From: Anaerolineales bacterium
Lineage (GTDB): Bacteria > Chloroflexota > Anaerolineae > Anaerolineales > Villigracilaceae
Assembly (NCBI GenBank): GCA_017882065.1
Contig: JADGQD010000046.1
Location: 1 to 11,854 of the forward strand
DNA: 11,854 nucleotides
Direction of reading: 5' to 3'
Positions 5,695 through 11,320 of this stretch are shown here, piece by piece. The position numbers and the translations under genes were made by a program. The notes under the pieces are model-generated. The model was given only the letters and a program-made list of their open reading frames with translations. It was not told where the DNA came from and searched no databases. Each line of letters opens with the position of its first letter. Position 1 is the stretch's first letter.

Positions 5695-7212
5695 ATGGAA
5701 GAAATGACCATCTTGGAACAGCATGAGAAGATGAACTCAGGCGAATTGACTGCCCACAGCCTGGTTGAATCTTTTCTCGAGCGTATTGAAAAGCTTAACC
5801 ATCAAGGACCAGCCATTAATGCCGTTATTGAACTCAATCCTGATGCACTTGCCATTGCCGGGGCCCTCGACAAGGAACGCAAGGCAGGCAGGAGGCGCGG
5901 GCCATTGCACGGAATTCCGATTCTTATCAAAGATAATATTGATACCCACGACCACATGCAAACTACCTCGGGTTCGCTGGCGTTGGAAGGCTCAATTGCG
6001 CTGCGCAACGCTTTCATCGTGAAACGTCTCCGAGCGGCGGGAGCAGTGATCCTTGGCAAGACAAACTTAAGCGAGTGGGCGAATTTTCGCGGCAAGCCTT
6101 CGGTGAGCGGCTGGTCCAGCCGGGGCGGGCTCACCCGAAATCCTTATGCTCTTGATCGTTCCGCATGTGGCTCGTCGACGGGTTCGGCCGTAGCCGTGGC
6201 GGCGAACCTGTGCGCCGCGGCGATTGGCACGGAAACGGATGGGTCGATTATCTGCCCCTCACAGACCAATGGCATCGTCGGGATCAAGCCCACCTTGGGA
6301 CTGGTCAGTCGAAGCGGAATTATTCCGATTGCGCACAGCCAGGATTCTGCCGGGCCAATGGCGCGCACCGTCTCCGATGCAACGATTCTCCTCGGTGTAC
6401 TGACGGGCATCGACGACCGTGATCCCATCACCCGGTTCAGTAAGAAGCGCGCCCTGAAGGATTACACTCCGTTCCTCGATCAGAATGGTCTGCAGGGTGC
6501 GCGGATTGGCGTGGCGCGCGGCATGGCTGGGTCGGACCCGCGCATTCTCAAGATCTTCGAAGCCTGCCTTGATGTGATGAAGCAGATGGGGGCCGTCGTC
6601 GTTGACCCGGTCGTAGTGCCGAACTTCAATAAGTTTGGTAAGACTGAATTGGAAGTGCTGCATTTTGAGTTCAAAGCGGATTTGAATAAGTATCTCGCCT
6701 CACTTGGTCCGAAGGCCCGAGTGCGGACGCTGGAAGATGTGATCAAGTTCAATCAAGAGACCAGGACGCGGGTGATGCCGTACTTCGGACAGGAGCATAT
6801 GACCATCGCGCAGGAGAAAGGACCGCTGACCAGTAAGACGTATCGGGAGGCTCTGTCGAAGAACCACCGCCTGACCCGCCAGGAAGGCATTGACATTCCG
6901 TTGAGGAAGCATCGCCTGGATGCGATTGTCGTGCCTACGGGCGGGCCGGCGTGGATGATTGATTTGGTGAACGGCGATTCTGACAATTGGGACATGGTAA
7001 GCACATCTCCGGCCGCGGTTGCCGGGTATCCGCATATCACCGTGCCCGCGGGTTATATCTTTGGATTGCCTGTGGGTATTTCATTCTTTTCGAAAGCATG
7101 GCAGGAACCGACGCTCATAAAATTGGCTTACGCCTTCGAGCAAGCAACGAACGTACGTAAGCCACCGCAGTTCCTGGCTCATGCCGATCTGGACCGGCGG
7201 GACCCAGGCTAA
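5695..7212 (+). CDS. Amidase signature family enzyme
   Basis: A 505-residue Ser-cisSer-Lys amidohydrolase, which hydrolyses an amide (substrate unknown). The catalytic triad is complete by position: Lys79 in LHGIPILIKDNID, Ser160 in the CGSSTGSAVAVA motif, and Ser184 in ETDGSIICPS, 24 residues further on, which is the spacing typical of the family. GIKPTLGLVSRSGIIPIAHSQDSAGPMARTV follows and is also characteristic. No signal peptide is seen, so it is probably cytoplasmic. It is not GatA: there is no partnering gatB or gatC, and the ETDGSI(I)CPS variant is typical of stand-alone amidases. Start ATG 5695 has GAGG at 5684-5687, 7 bases away. ATG 5704 is less likely. GC is intermediate (35 of 60 in the line at 6241), higher than the HIT gene before it, so the two may have come from different sources. 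Confidence 0.88.
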   Translation: MEEMTILEQHEKMNSGELTAHSLVESFLERIEKLNHQGPAINAVIELNPDALAIAGALDKERKAGRRRGPLHGIPILIKDNIDTHDHMQTTSGSLALEGSIALRNAFIVKRLRAAGAVILGKTNLSEWANFRGKPSVSGWSSRGGLTRNPYALDRSACGSSTGSAVAVAANLCAAAIGTETDGSIICPSQTNGIVGIKPTLGLVSRSGIIPIAHSQDSAGPMARTVSDATILLGVLTGIDDRDPITRFSKKRALKDYTPFLDQNGLQGARIGVARGMAGSDPRILKIFEACLDVMKQMGAVVVDPVVVPNFNKFGKTELEVLHFEFKADLNKYLASLGPKARVRTLEDVIKFNQETRTRVMPYFGQEHMTIAQEKGPLTSKTYREALSKNHRLTRQEGIDIPLRKHRLDAIVVPTGGPAWMIDLVNGDSDNWDMVSTSPAAVAGYPHITVPAGYIFGLPVGISFFSKAWQEPTLIKLAYAFEQATNVRKPPQFLAHADLDRRDPG

Positions 7213-7218
7213 TATAAT
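7190..7218 (+). promoter_or_regulatory. Candidate promoter for the methyltransferase
   Basis: TGGACC (7190-7195, 4 of 6 to TTGACA), 17-base spacer, consensus TATAAT (7213-7218). It begins inside the last amidase codons. A start near 7225 would leave a leader of about 144 nt, close to the length of the HIT leader. Confidence 0.45.
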
Positions 7219-7229
7219 GATTATCAGTA

Positions 7230-7296
7230 GACGGCAATTCTTTGCATTTTAGATTGAGTAATACATAATTGTACATTTTTTATGGCAATTTCCGTC
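7230..7296 (+). other. Imperfect long-range stem in the methyltransferase leader
   Basis: GACGGCAATT (7230-7239) pairs with AATTTCCGTC (7287-7296) at 9 of 10 positions, enclosing a 47-nt AT-rich loop that holds a small TACA/TGTA hairpin (7262-7273). The rest of the gap to 7368 shows nothing further except AAGGAG at 7353-7358, the ribosome binding site. Confidence 0.35.
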
Positions 7297-7368
7297 CATA
7301 AGCGGTTATATTGAGAACGTCAACCGAGTACATAGCTAGGTCTTCAAAAGATAAGGAGAAATCAGGAT

Positions 7369-8130
7369 ATGAAAGAATTAGCTTCAAACAAGGAATGGAA
7401 AAAGTGGGGCGAAATTGATCCCCTATTCGGTGTGGCATCATGGCAAAACAAACAGAGGGATGGTTCTAACCCATGGACAGACCAAGAATTTTATCAACTT
7501 GGCGATTCGGATTGGAAGGATTTTTCAAGGCATTGGGAGATGTACGGCGTTAGCAGGGAGAGCTGCTTGGAAATTGGCTGTGGGGCAGGGCGAATTACGA
7601 TGCAGCTTGCTTCATACTTCAATCAAGTGCATGCCATTGATGTATCAGAAAAGATGATTGAGTATGCCAAAAAGCACATTTCGATTTCGTCCGTTGCTTT
7701 TCATCTCTCCAACGGCATGAACATTCCTATAGCCGACCAATCCGTTTTTTCGGTGTTCTCGACCCATGTGTTTCAACATTTCGATTCTTTGTCAGTTGCA
7801 GATAAGTATTTTGCAGAGATCGCTAGAACAATGAAAACGAATGGAACGCTCATGATACATTTGCCAATTTATAGATGGCCATCAAAGTCAAGGATTCTTA
7901 CAATGATTTACGCAGCCCAGAAGACTATAGGAGACATACGAGCAAGAGGAAAACGGCTGCTTATGCATTATGGCATGGCTAAACCATTGATGCGATGGCT
8001 TAATTATCCCATAGAGTATTTTTATGAAGTGTTGCCAAAATACGGATTTGATGACGTTGAGCTGGCTGTCTTTGTTACAAAAAGCAATAACGATCCTCAC
8101 TCATTTATATTTGCCAGAAAGAAGACCTAA
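7369..8130 (+). CDS. Class I SAM-dependent methyltransferase, substrate unknown
   Basis: A 253-residue cytoplasmic protein with the Rossmann-type SAM-binding fold. Motif I is CLEIGCGAGRITMQLA (residues about 66-81). Asp91 in AIDVSEKMIEYAKKH ends strand 2, where the SAM ribose hydroxyls are bound. NIPIADQSVFSVFSTHVFQHF (118-138) holds the later strands, and NGTLMIHLPIYRW follows. The C-terminal third has no recognisable substrate-binding signature, so O-, N- and C-methylation all remain possible. AAGGAG at 7353-7358 is 10 bases from ATG 7369. GC is below the flanks (28 of 60 in the line at 7681). The stop codon lies inside the left end of the attC-like hairpin, which is how integron cassette genes usually end. 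It converges on the DUF92 gene. Confidence 0.85.
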   Translation: MKELASNKEWKKWGEIDPLFGVASWQNKQRDGSNPWTDQEFYQLGDSDWKDFSRHWEMYGVSRESCLEIGCGAGRITMQLASYFNQVHAIDVSEKMIEYAKKHISISSVAFHLSNGMNIPIADQSVFSVFSTHVFQHFDSLSVADKYFAEIARTMKTNGTLMIHLPIYRWPSKSRILTMIYAAQKTIGDIRARGKRLLMHYGMAKPLMRWLNYPIEYFYEVLPKYGFDDVELAVFVTKSNNDPHSFIFARKKT

Positions 8131-8196
8131 AAAACCGCTGCACCTGACCGCTATTCCGCTACGCTCCATAGCGGCAAATGAGCTTTATCGTTAAGA
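8125..8196. other. Degenerate attC-like recombination site
   Basis: A 72-bp imperfect hairpin at the methyltransferase stop. The outer boxes are ACCTAAA (8125-8131; 6 of 7 to RYYYAAC) and GTTAAGA (8190-8196; 6 of 7 to GTTRRRY). Inner arms 8137-8154 and 8168-8183 pair with two unpaired bases confined to the left arm (G8140 and A8147), two C-A mismatches and a perfect CCGCTAT/ATAGCGG top, around a 13-nt loop. Extra-helical bases on one arm, paired outer boxes and a stop codon in the left box are the defining layout of attC. Both outer boxes miss their last consensus base, so it may be inactive. Confidence 0.45.
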
Positions 8197-8252
8197 ATCG
8201 CTATCCATGAGTATATCAATGCGATAAGGAATCTGACGCATTGCGTCCATTG

Positions 8253-8282
8253 CACTAACGGCGGCTGAACAAAGAGTTAGAC
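8253..8282. repeat. Right copy of direct repeat ending in a GTTRRRY heptamer
   Basis: TGAACAAAGAGTTAGAC at 8266-8282 matches the copy at 5194-5210 in 14 of 17 bases. GTTAGAC (8276-8282) is a perfect GTTRRRY box. CTAAC (8255-8259) pairs with GTTAG (8276-8280). At the other copy the same positions are CCAAT and GTTGG, so pairing is kept while bases differ. GGCTGAAC just before resembles the L' box seen before R' in many attC sites. Confidence 0.5.
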
Positions 8283-8289
8283 CAAACCT

Positions 8290-8329
8290 AACGCCCTACG
8301 GACTTCTCCGAAGGGCGTTGTGACTTTTT
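8290..8329 (+). terminator. Hairpin terminator at the convergent junction
   Basis: AACGCCCT (8290-8297) pairs with AGGGCGTT (8312-8319). Inside it, CGGA pairs with TCCG around a CTTC loop after one A-A mismatch. Five T residues at 8325-8329 follow after a 5-base gap. It would end + strand transcription from the methyltransferase. On the - strand the same stem has only a short T-rich stretch, so it serves the DUF92 gene less well. Confidence 0.5.
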
Positions 8330-8354
8330 ACCACTGTGCTTCGCAAAGTTGTAC

Positions 8355-9146
8355 CTACAAAATCATTCCGATCACTGCCCCCACCAGCGCACATCCGAGG
8401 TTGACCATATCATTATTCAGCCAACTCCAGCCCCGGATTTGGACGGTTTGCGTGCCGCAGGTGTGGAGGGGATGTTTCTCGGTCTCCTTGTCGCATTGTG
8501 GGCAGCGATAAATTGCCTGGACAGTGGCGCCCAGGAGTGAGTCAAACAGTGAGCCGAGCAGACCGGCGATGAGGATGATTTCCAGATTGGCCCAAACATG
8601 ACCAGCCGGTCCCAGCATGGCGCCCAGGATGGCAATGAATGCCGCACCGCCGGCAGCCTCCAACGTCCCGTAGAGGGAGATGGCGCCAGAAGAACCGCGT
8701 TCGACCGGTTTCCATGAGGTAATCAGGCGCGGCAGGGACGGGCTGAGAACGCCCAGTTCGGTGGCCCAGGTGTCGGCGTTAACCGCCGCCAGCGAAGCGG
8801 CGAACGCCACCCAGGTCCAGTGGGCGGCGGGGAAGAAGAAGTGCAGACCGGCAAAAAAGGAGGCGATCGCGCCGTTGGCGAGAACCTGTCCGATATCGCG
8901 GGTTCCGCCCTTGTCAAATTCTTCGTTCAGGGAGGCTTTCTTTTTTTCGAACAGGTGTGTCAGGGCGCTGGAGGAAACAAAGAAGGCCATCAGGAGCACG
9001 GCCCACTTCCAGCCGCCCAGGCCGAAGATGATGGTCCCTTCCAGGAAAGCGCCCCACGCCCCGGACTTGCTCAGGCTGTGGGCATGGTAGGCGGCAAAGG
9101 CAATCAAGGCAGCAAAGAGGAAACCGAGCAAAAGTTGAAGAAGCAT
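8355..9146 (-). CDS. DUF92 family integral membrane protein
   Basis: A 263-residue polytopic membrane protein of the DUF92 family. The plant member is reported to be a phytyl-phosphate kinase (VTE6), but the bacterial role is not settled. Family signatures are all present: GGTRDIGQVLANG (residues about 80-92), NADTWATELGVLS (123-135), GSSGAISLYGT (151-161), and GSLFDSLLGATVQA (198-211). A small zinc-ribbon-like insert follows with Cys215, Cys218, His228 and Cys230 (CPQCDKETEKHPLHTCG), then a last hydrophobic segment (about 245-262). Around six to seven hydrophobic segments are visible. If it follows the plant enzyme, it would phosphorylate an isoprenoid phosphate, for example in prenol salvage. 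That is inference. GGTGAT lies a few bases before the ATG at 9146. It is probably the last gene of the - strand run, 44 bases after the PH-like membrane protein gene. Confidence 0.85.
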   Translation of the reverse strand: MLLQLLLGFLFAALIAFAAYHAHSLSKSGAWGAFLEGTIIFGLGGWKWAVLLMAFFVSSSALTHLFEKKKASLNEEFDKGGTRDIGQVLANGAIASFFAGLHFFFPAAHWTWVAFAASLAAVNADTWATELGVLSPSLPRLITSWKPVERGSSGAISLYGTLEAAGGAAFIAILGAMLGPAGHVWANLEIILIAGLLGSLFDSLLGATVQAIYRCPQCDKETEKHPLHTCGTQTVQIRGWSWLNNDMVNLGCALVGAVIGMIL

Positions 9147-9161
9147 GATATCACCAGGATA

Positions 9162-9186
9162 GATGGGTGGAGGTGTTCCACCCGTC
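9162..9186. repeat. Intergenic hairpin between PH-like membrane protein and DUF92 gene
   Basis: GGGTGGA (9165-9171) pairs perfectly with TCCACCC (9177-9183) around a 5-base loop. Adding 9162-9164 with 9184-9186 extends it to 10 pairs with one T-G. It fills most of the 44-base gap and has no T-run on the - strand. It may be an mRNA processing or stability element, or another dispersed palindrome. Confidence 0.6.
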
Positions 9187-9190
9187 AGGA

Positions 9191-10090
9191 TTATACCGGT
9201 GTGATAACGATAAACATCACCGCGACAAGGAACAGCAATGTAGAAAACACGCCACTGGCCCAGACGATGTATGCCAGCGGACGATGGTCGAGGCGGCGGT
9301 AGAAAGTCAACCCCGACACCCAGCCGGTGAGGTAGGAAAAGAGGCTGACAACCGGCAGCAGGATCAAGCCTGCGCCCGGGACCGGTCCCGCCGGTGCGCC
9401 GGAAGGCAGGAAGCCAAGCGGGATGCGTCCCAACGAGGGGATAATCAAAGTTACCCAGGCCAGCAAGCCAATATTCAGGAACAGCCCGGCCAGCCAGAGA
9501 TAGCGCACCAGCATACTATCCCAGGCCTGCATTACGACAAAGCCTGGATACACCGACTGCGGCTTAGCGGGGGAGAGACTGCCCATTTCGATGGCACGTT
9601 GGATATTTTGCATGAAACCGATCGTATCCTGCGGAGAAATAACAAACACGCGCTTGGACGTGGCAACCAGCAGCAGGGCTTTGGCATCCGAGGCAAGGAA
9701 TTCAACCGGTCCGAGGTCCGGGTGACGGCGGATGCCCATGATCGCCCCCGGCAGGCGAACGAAGGGCAATGCCAGCGGCGAGGCCAGGGATTCCATCGGG
9801 CGTACCCACTCCACCTCCGAGACCGGGATCTGCTCCACGCGCAGGCCCCAGGTGAGAGTCAGTTTTTCACGGTCAAGACTGTAATTGGCGCGGTTCAGGG
9901 AATACAGCCAATAGGACAGGAAAGGAAGGGGAAAGAAGGCGAACGCCGCCACCAGAATGTAAATTGTAAAACGCAAACCGATTGGTTCTTGCGAGGCAAG
10001 CACAGCAAACAGCGCAGTCAGGACGGTCGCCACGATAACCAGTGTGACCTGCAATGTCAGTCCACGACGGAGAGGCGGAAAATCTGTCAT
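9191..10090 (-). CDS. Membrane protein with a PH-like (bPH) segment, function unknown
   Basis: A 299-residue protein with no catalytic motif that I recognise. Hydrophobic segments are at about 12-32 and 41-65, then a soluble part, then about 195-218, 236-258 and 272-296. The soluble part (about 68-170) has the rhythm of a bacterial PH domain: YSLDREKLTLTWGLRVEQIPVSEVEWVRP, then LLVATSKRVFVISPQDTIGFMQNIQRAI. This matches the pattern of membrane proteins annotated as bPH-domain proteins, in which the domain sits after a pair of helices. The assignment is by pattern only. It lies between bactofilin with a tiny ORF (3-base gap) and the DUF92 gene, reading the same way, so the products may share a cell-envelope role, which is inference. 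TATAAT on the - strand at 9190-9195 overlaps its stop codon and is probably coincidence. Confidence 0.7.
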   Translation of the reverse strand: MTDFPPLRRGLTLQVTLVIVATVLTALFAVLASQEPIGLRFTIYILVAAFAFFPLPFLSYWLYSLNRANYSLDREKLTLTWGLRVEQIPVSEVEWVRPMESLASPLALPFVRLPGAIMGIRRHPDLGPVEFLASDAKALLLVATSKRVFVISPQDTIGFMQNIQRAIEMGSLSPAKPQSVYPGFVVMQAWDSMLVRYLWLAGLFLNIGLLAWVTLIIPSLGRIPLGFLPSGAPAGPVPGAGLILLPVVSLFSYLTGWVSGLTFYRRLDHRPLAYIVWASGVFSTLLFLVAVMFIVITPV

Positions 10091-10093
10091 GGG

Positions 10094-10216
10094 TTACTTC
10101 GATTTACCCAGTTCTGCGTGGATGACCCGGCAGACAAACTCGACCTGCTCTTCGTTCATCACGGCGGAGTACGGCACGGCCTGACGCTCGGTATCGGTCA
10201 GATCGGGTCTTGACAT
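10094..10216 (-). pseudogene. 40-codon ORF resembling the C-terminal tail of a DegT/DnrJ-type aminotransferase
   Basis: ATG at 10216 gives a 40-residue peptide beginning MSRPDLTDTERQ and ending MNEEQVEFVCRVIHAELGKSK, stop TAA at 10094-10096. The pattern of a short LTDTERQAVPYS stretch followed by NEEQVEFVCRVI recalls the last residues of PLP-dependent sugar aminotransferases (an L-P-Y-P turn, then DEQVxxVxxxI). No lysine or cofactor-binding region could fit. It is in the same frame as bactofilin, 12 codons after the bactofilin stop, with no Shine-Dalgarno sequence, and ends 3 bases before the PH-like gene. It could be a genuine small protein, a gene remnant or chance. The codon choice looks normal for the region. 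Confidence 0.35.
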
Positions 10217-10252
10217 GGCGATTTTGGGAACGTTTTTATTGTTCAAGGGAAG

Positions 10253-10693
10253 TTATGCTTTGGCAGGCTGAGTTTGTTCCGGGGCGGCGGGTGTCTCGGC
10301 GGGAGCATCCAAGCCGAGGTCCACGGCATCTTCCATACGGATCTGTCCGCGCAGGAAGGCGCCTTCCTCGGTAGCGAAAGCGGTCGTGATGATGTCGCCC
10401 CAGACGCGCCCACTGGCGCGGATTTCAACCTTCTGGGCGGTGATGTTGCCTTTGACCGCCCCGGCCACAATGACATTAGCCGCCCGGACGTTTTCGCAGG
10501 TCACTTTTCCGGTCTCGCCGACGACGAGCAGACCCTTCAAAGCGATTTGCCCTTCAAAGGTACCCTCCACGCGCACGCCGCCGGAGCCAACAATGCTACC
10601 CTGCCAGATGATGCCCGCGCCGAGCACAGAAGTGATGCGTTCCACAGTCTGCACGGTGGGGGACGGAGTTGATTGGTTATTGCGTTTGAACAT
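10253..10693 (-). CDS. Bactofilin (polymer-forming cytoskeletal protein)
   Basis: A 146-residue protein of the bactofilin (DUF583) family, which self-assembles into filaments lining the cytoplasmic membrane and helps place cell-wall or surface machinery. Residues about 18-125 have the regular short beta-turn rhythm of the family's right-handed beta-helix: ITSVLGAGIIWQGSIVGSGGVRVEGTFEG, then LLVVGETGKVTCENVRAANVIVAGAVKGNI, then VEIRASGRVWGDI. The core is followed by a flexible Ala/Pro-rich tail (APAETPAAPEQTQPAKA). The N-terminal tail is short and polar. GGTGA lies 8 bases before ATG 10693 and is the likely ribosome binding site. It lies 29 bases after the DNA glycosylase gene in the same direction. 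A bactofilin beside a membrane protein of unknown function suggests a local envelope-organising pair, but only by proximity. Confidence 0.92.
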   Translation of the reverse strand: MFKRNNQSTPSPTVQTVERITSVLGAGIIWQGSIVGSGGVRVEGTFEGQIALKGLLVVGETGKVTCENVRAANVIVAGAVKGNITAQKVEIRASGRVWGDIITTAFATEEGAFLRGQIRMEDAVDLGLDAPAETPAAPEQTQPAKA

Positions 10694-10722
10694 AGTTTTT
10701 CACCAGAGAGAATCTTATTTTA

Positions 10723-11313
10723 TCATCTTCGCCGCATTTGGAAGCGCCAGGGCACGGATTTCCACGGCTCAGGGACGGTATCCAACCCCACGCGTGGGCT
10801 GGTGATTATATCACTGCCTGCGACAGGGGTTCCCGCTTCGATCCATAGACCTGAGTCCGGGTCGCACAAACTGACGCCATTCAAGGCCGAATCAATGCCG
10901 AGCGCCTGGGTCAACTTGGCGGGACCAGTGGTGTCGCGTCCCTGGCGGCGGGCGGAGATGATGTCTGCGCCTTCAACCACCTCCATTGCCCGGATCAGCA
11001 CCGCGGCGGGAAAGCCTTCCCGTTCCGTAACCGCGTTCAGCATCCAGTGCATGCCATAAGTGAAGTAGACGTAGGCATGCCCCGGCGAGCTGTACATGAC
11101 CGCGTTTCGCTTCGTCTTTCCGGACTTGGCGTGACAGCCCAGGTCCTCTTCGCCAACATAAGCCTCGGCCTCGGTGATGATGCCAGCGAGGCGCATACCA
11201 TCCAGAATCCTCACCAGCCGCGCGCCGAGCAGTTCGCGGGCGACGATCAGCGTGGGGCGAGCATAAAAAGTTTGGGAAAGGATTTTCACCACAGAGCAAC
11301 TGTGTTGAAACAC
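10723..11313 (-). CDS. mpg: 3-methyladenine DNA glycosylase, Mpg/AAG family
   Basis: A monofunctional base-excision glycosylase of the AAG/Mpg family that removes alkylated and deaminated purines from DNA. 196 residues from GTG 11313, the usual family size. Seen: LSQTFYARPTLIVARELLG (about 12-30), the active-site stretch ITEAEAYVGEEDLGCHAKSG with Glu50, Tyr52 and His61 at the spacing of the human catalytic Glu, Tyr and His, then SSPGHAYVYFTYGMHWMLN with Tyr86 where the DNA-intercalating tyrosine is expected, and later GPAKLTQALGI. The start is uncertain. GTG at 11313 adds an unusual FQHSCSV lead and has no Shine-Dalgarno sequence. GTG at 11292 or 11289 would start the protein just before KILSQTFY, which looks more natural. 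The gene lies 7 bases after the epimerase stop and may be translationally coupled. Confidence 0.9.
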   Translation of the reverse strand: MFQHSCSVVKILSQTFYARPTLIVARELLGARLVRILDGMRLAGIITEAEAYVGEEDLGCHAKSGKTKRNAVMYSSPGHAYVYFTYGMHWMLNAVTEREGFPAAVLIRAMEVVEGADIISARRQGRDTTGPAKLTQALGIDSALNGVSLCDPDSGLWIEAGTPVAGSDIITSPRVGLDTVPEPWKSVPWRFQMRRR

Positions 11314-11320
11314 ATGCCGG

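Noticed and set aside
5205..8276. Calling the middle block a proven integron cassette
   Set aside because: At about 3.1 kb with three genes and its own promoters it is much larger than a normal cassette. No attC-like site separates the three genes, and no integrase is in view. Kept only as a hypothesis.
9190..9195. TATAAT on the - strand as a promoter for the DUF92 gene
   Set aside because: No -35 element at 16-18 bases, and it overlaps the stop codon of the upstream gene. Likely co-transcribed from upstream.
9167..10213. 348-codon open frame on the + strand opposite the PH-like membrane protein gene
   Set aside because: Gln/His/Arg-rich product without hydrophobic core or motifs. The - strand frame shows clean transmembrane segments and joins the co-directional gene run.
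10717..10722. TAAAAT on the - strand as a bactofilin promoter
   Set aside because: No acceptable -35 element at normal spacing. It lies in the end of the glycosylase gene.
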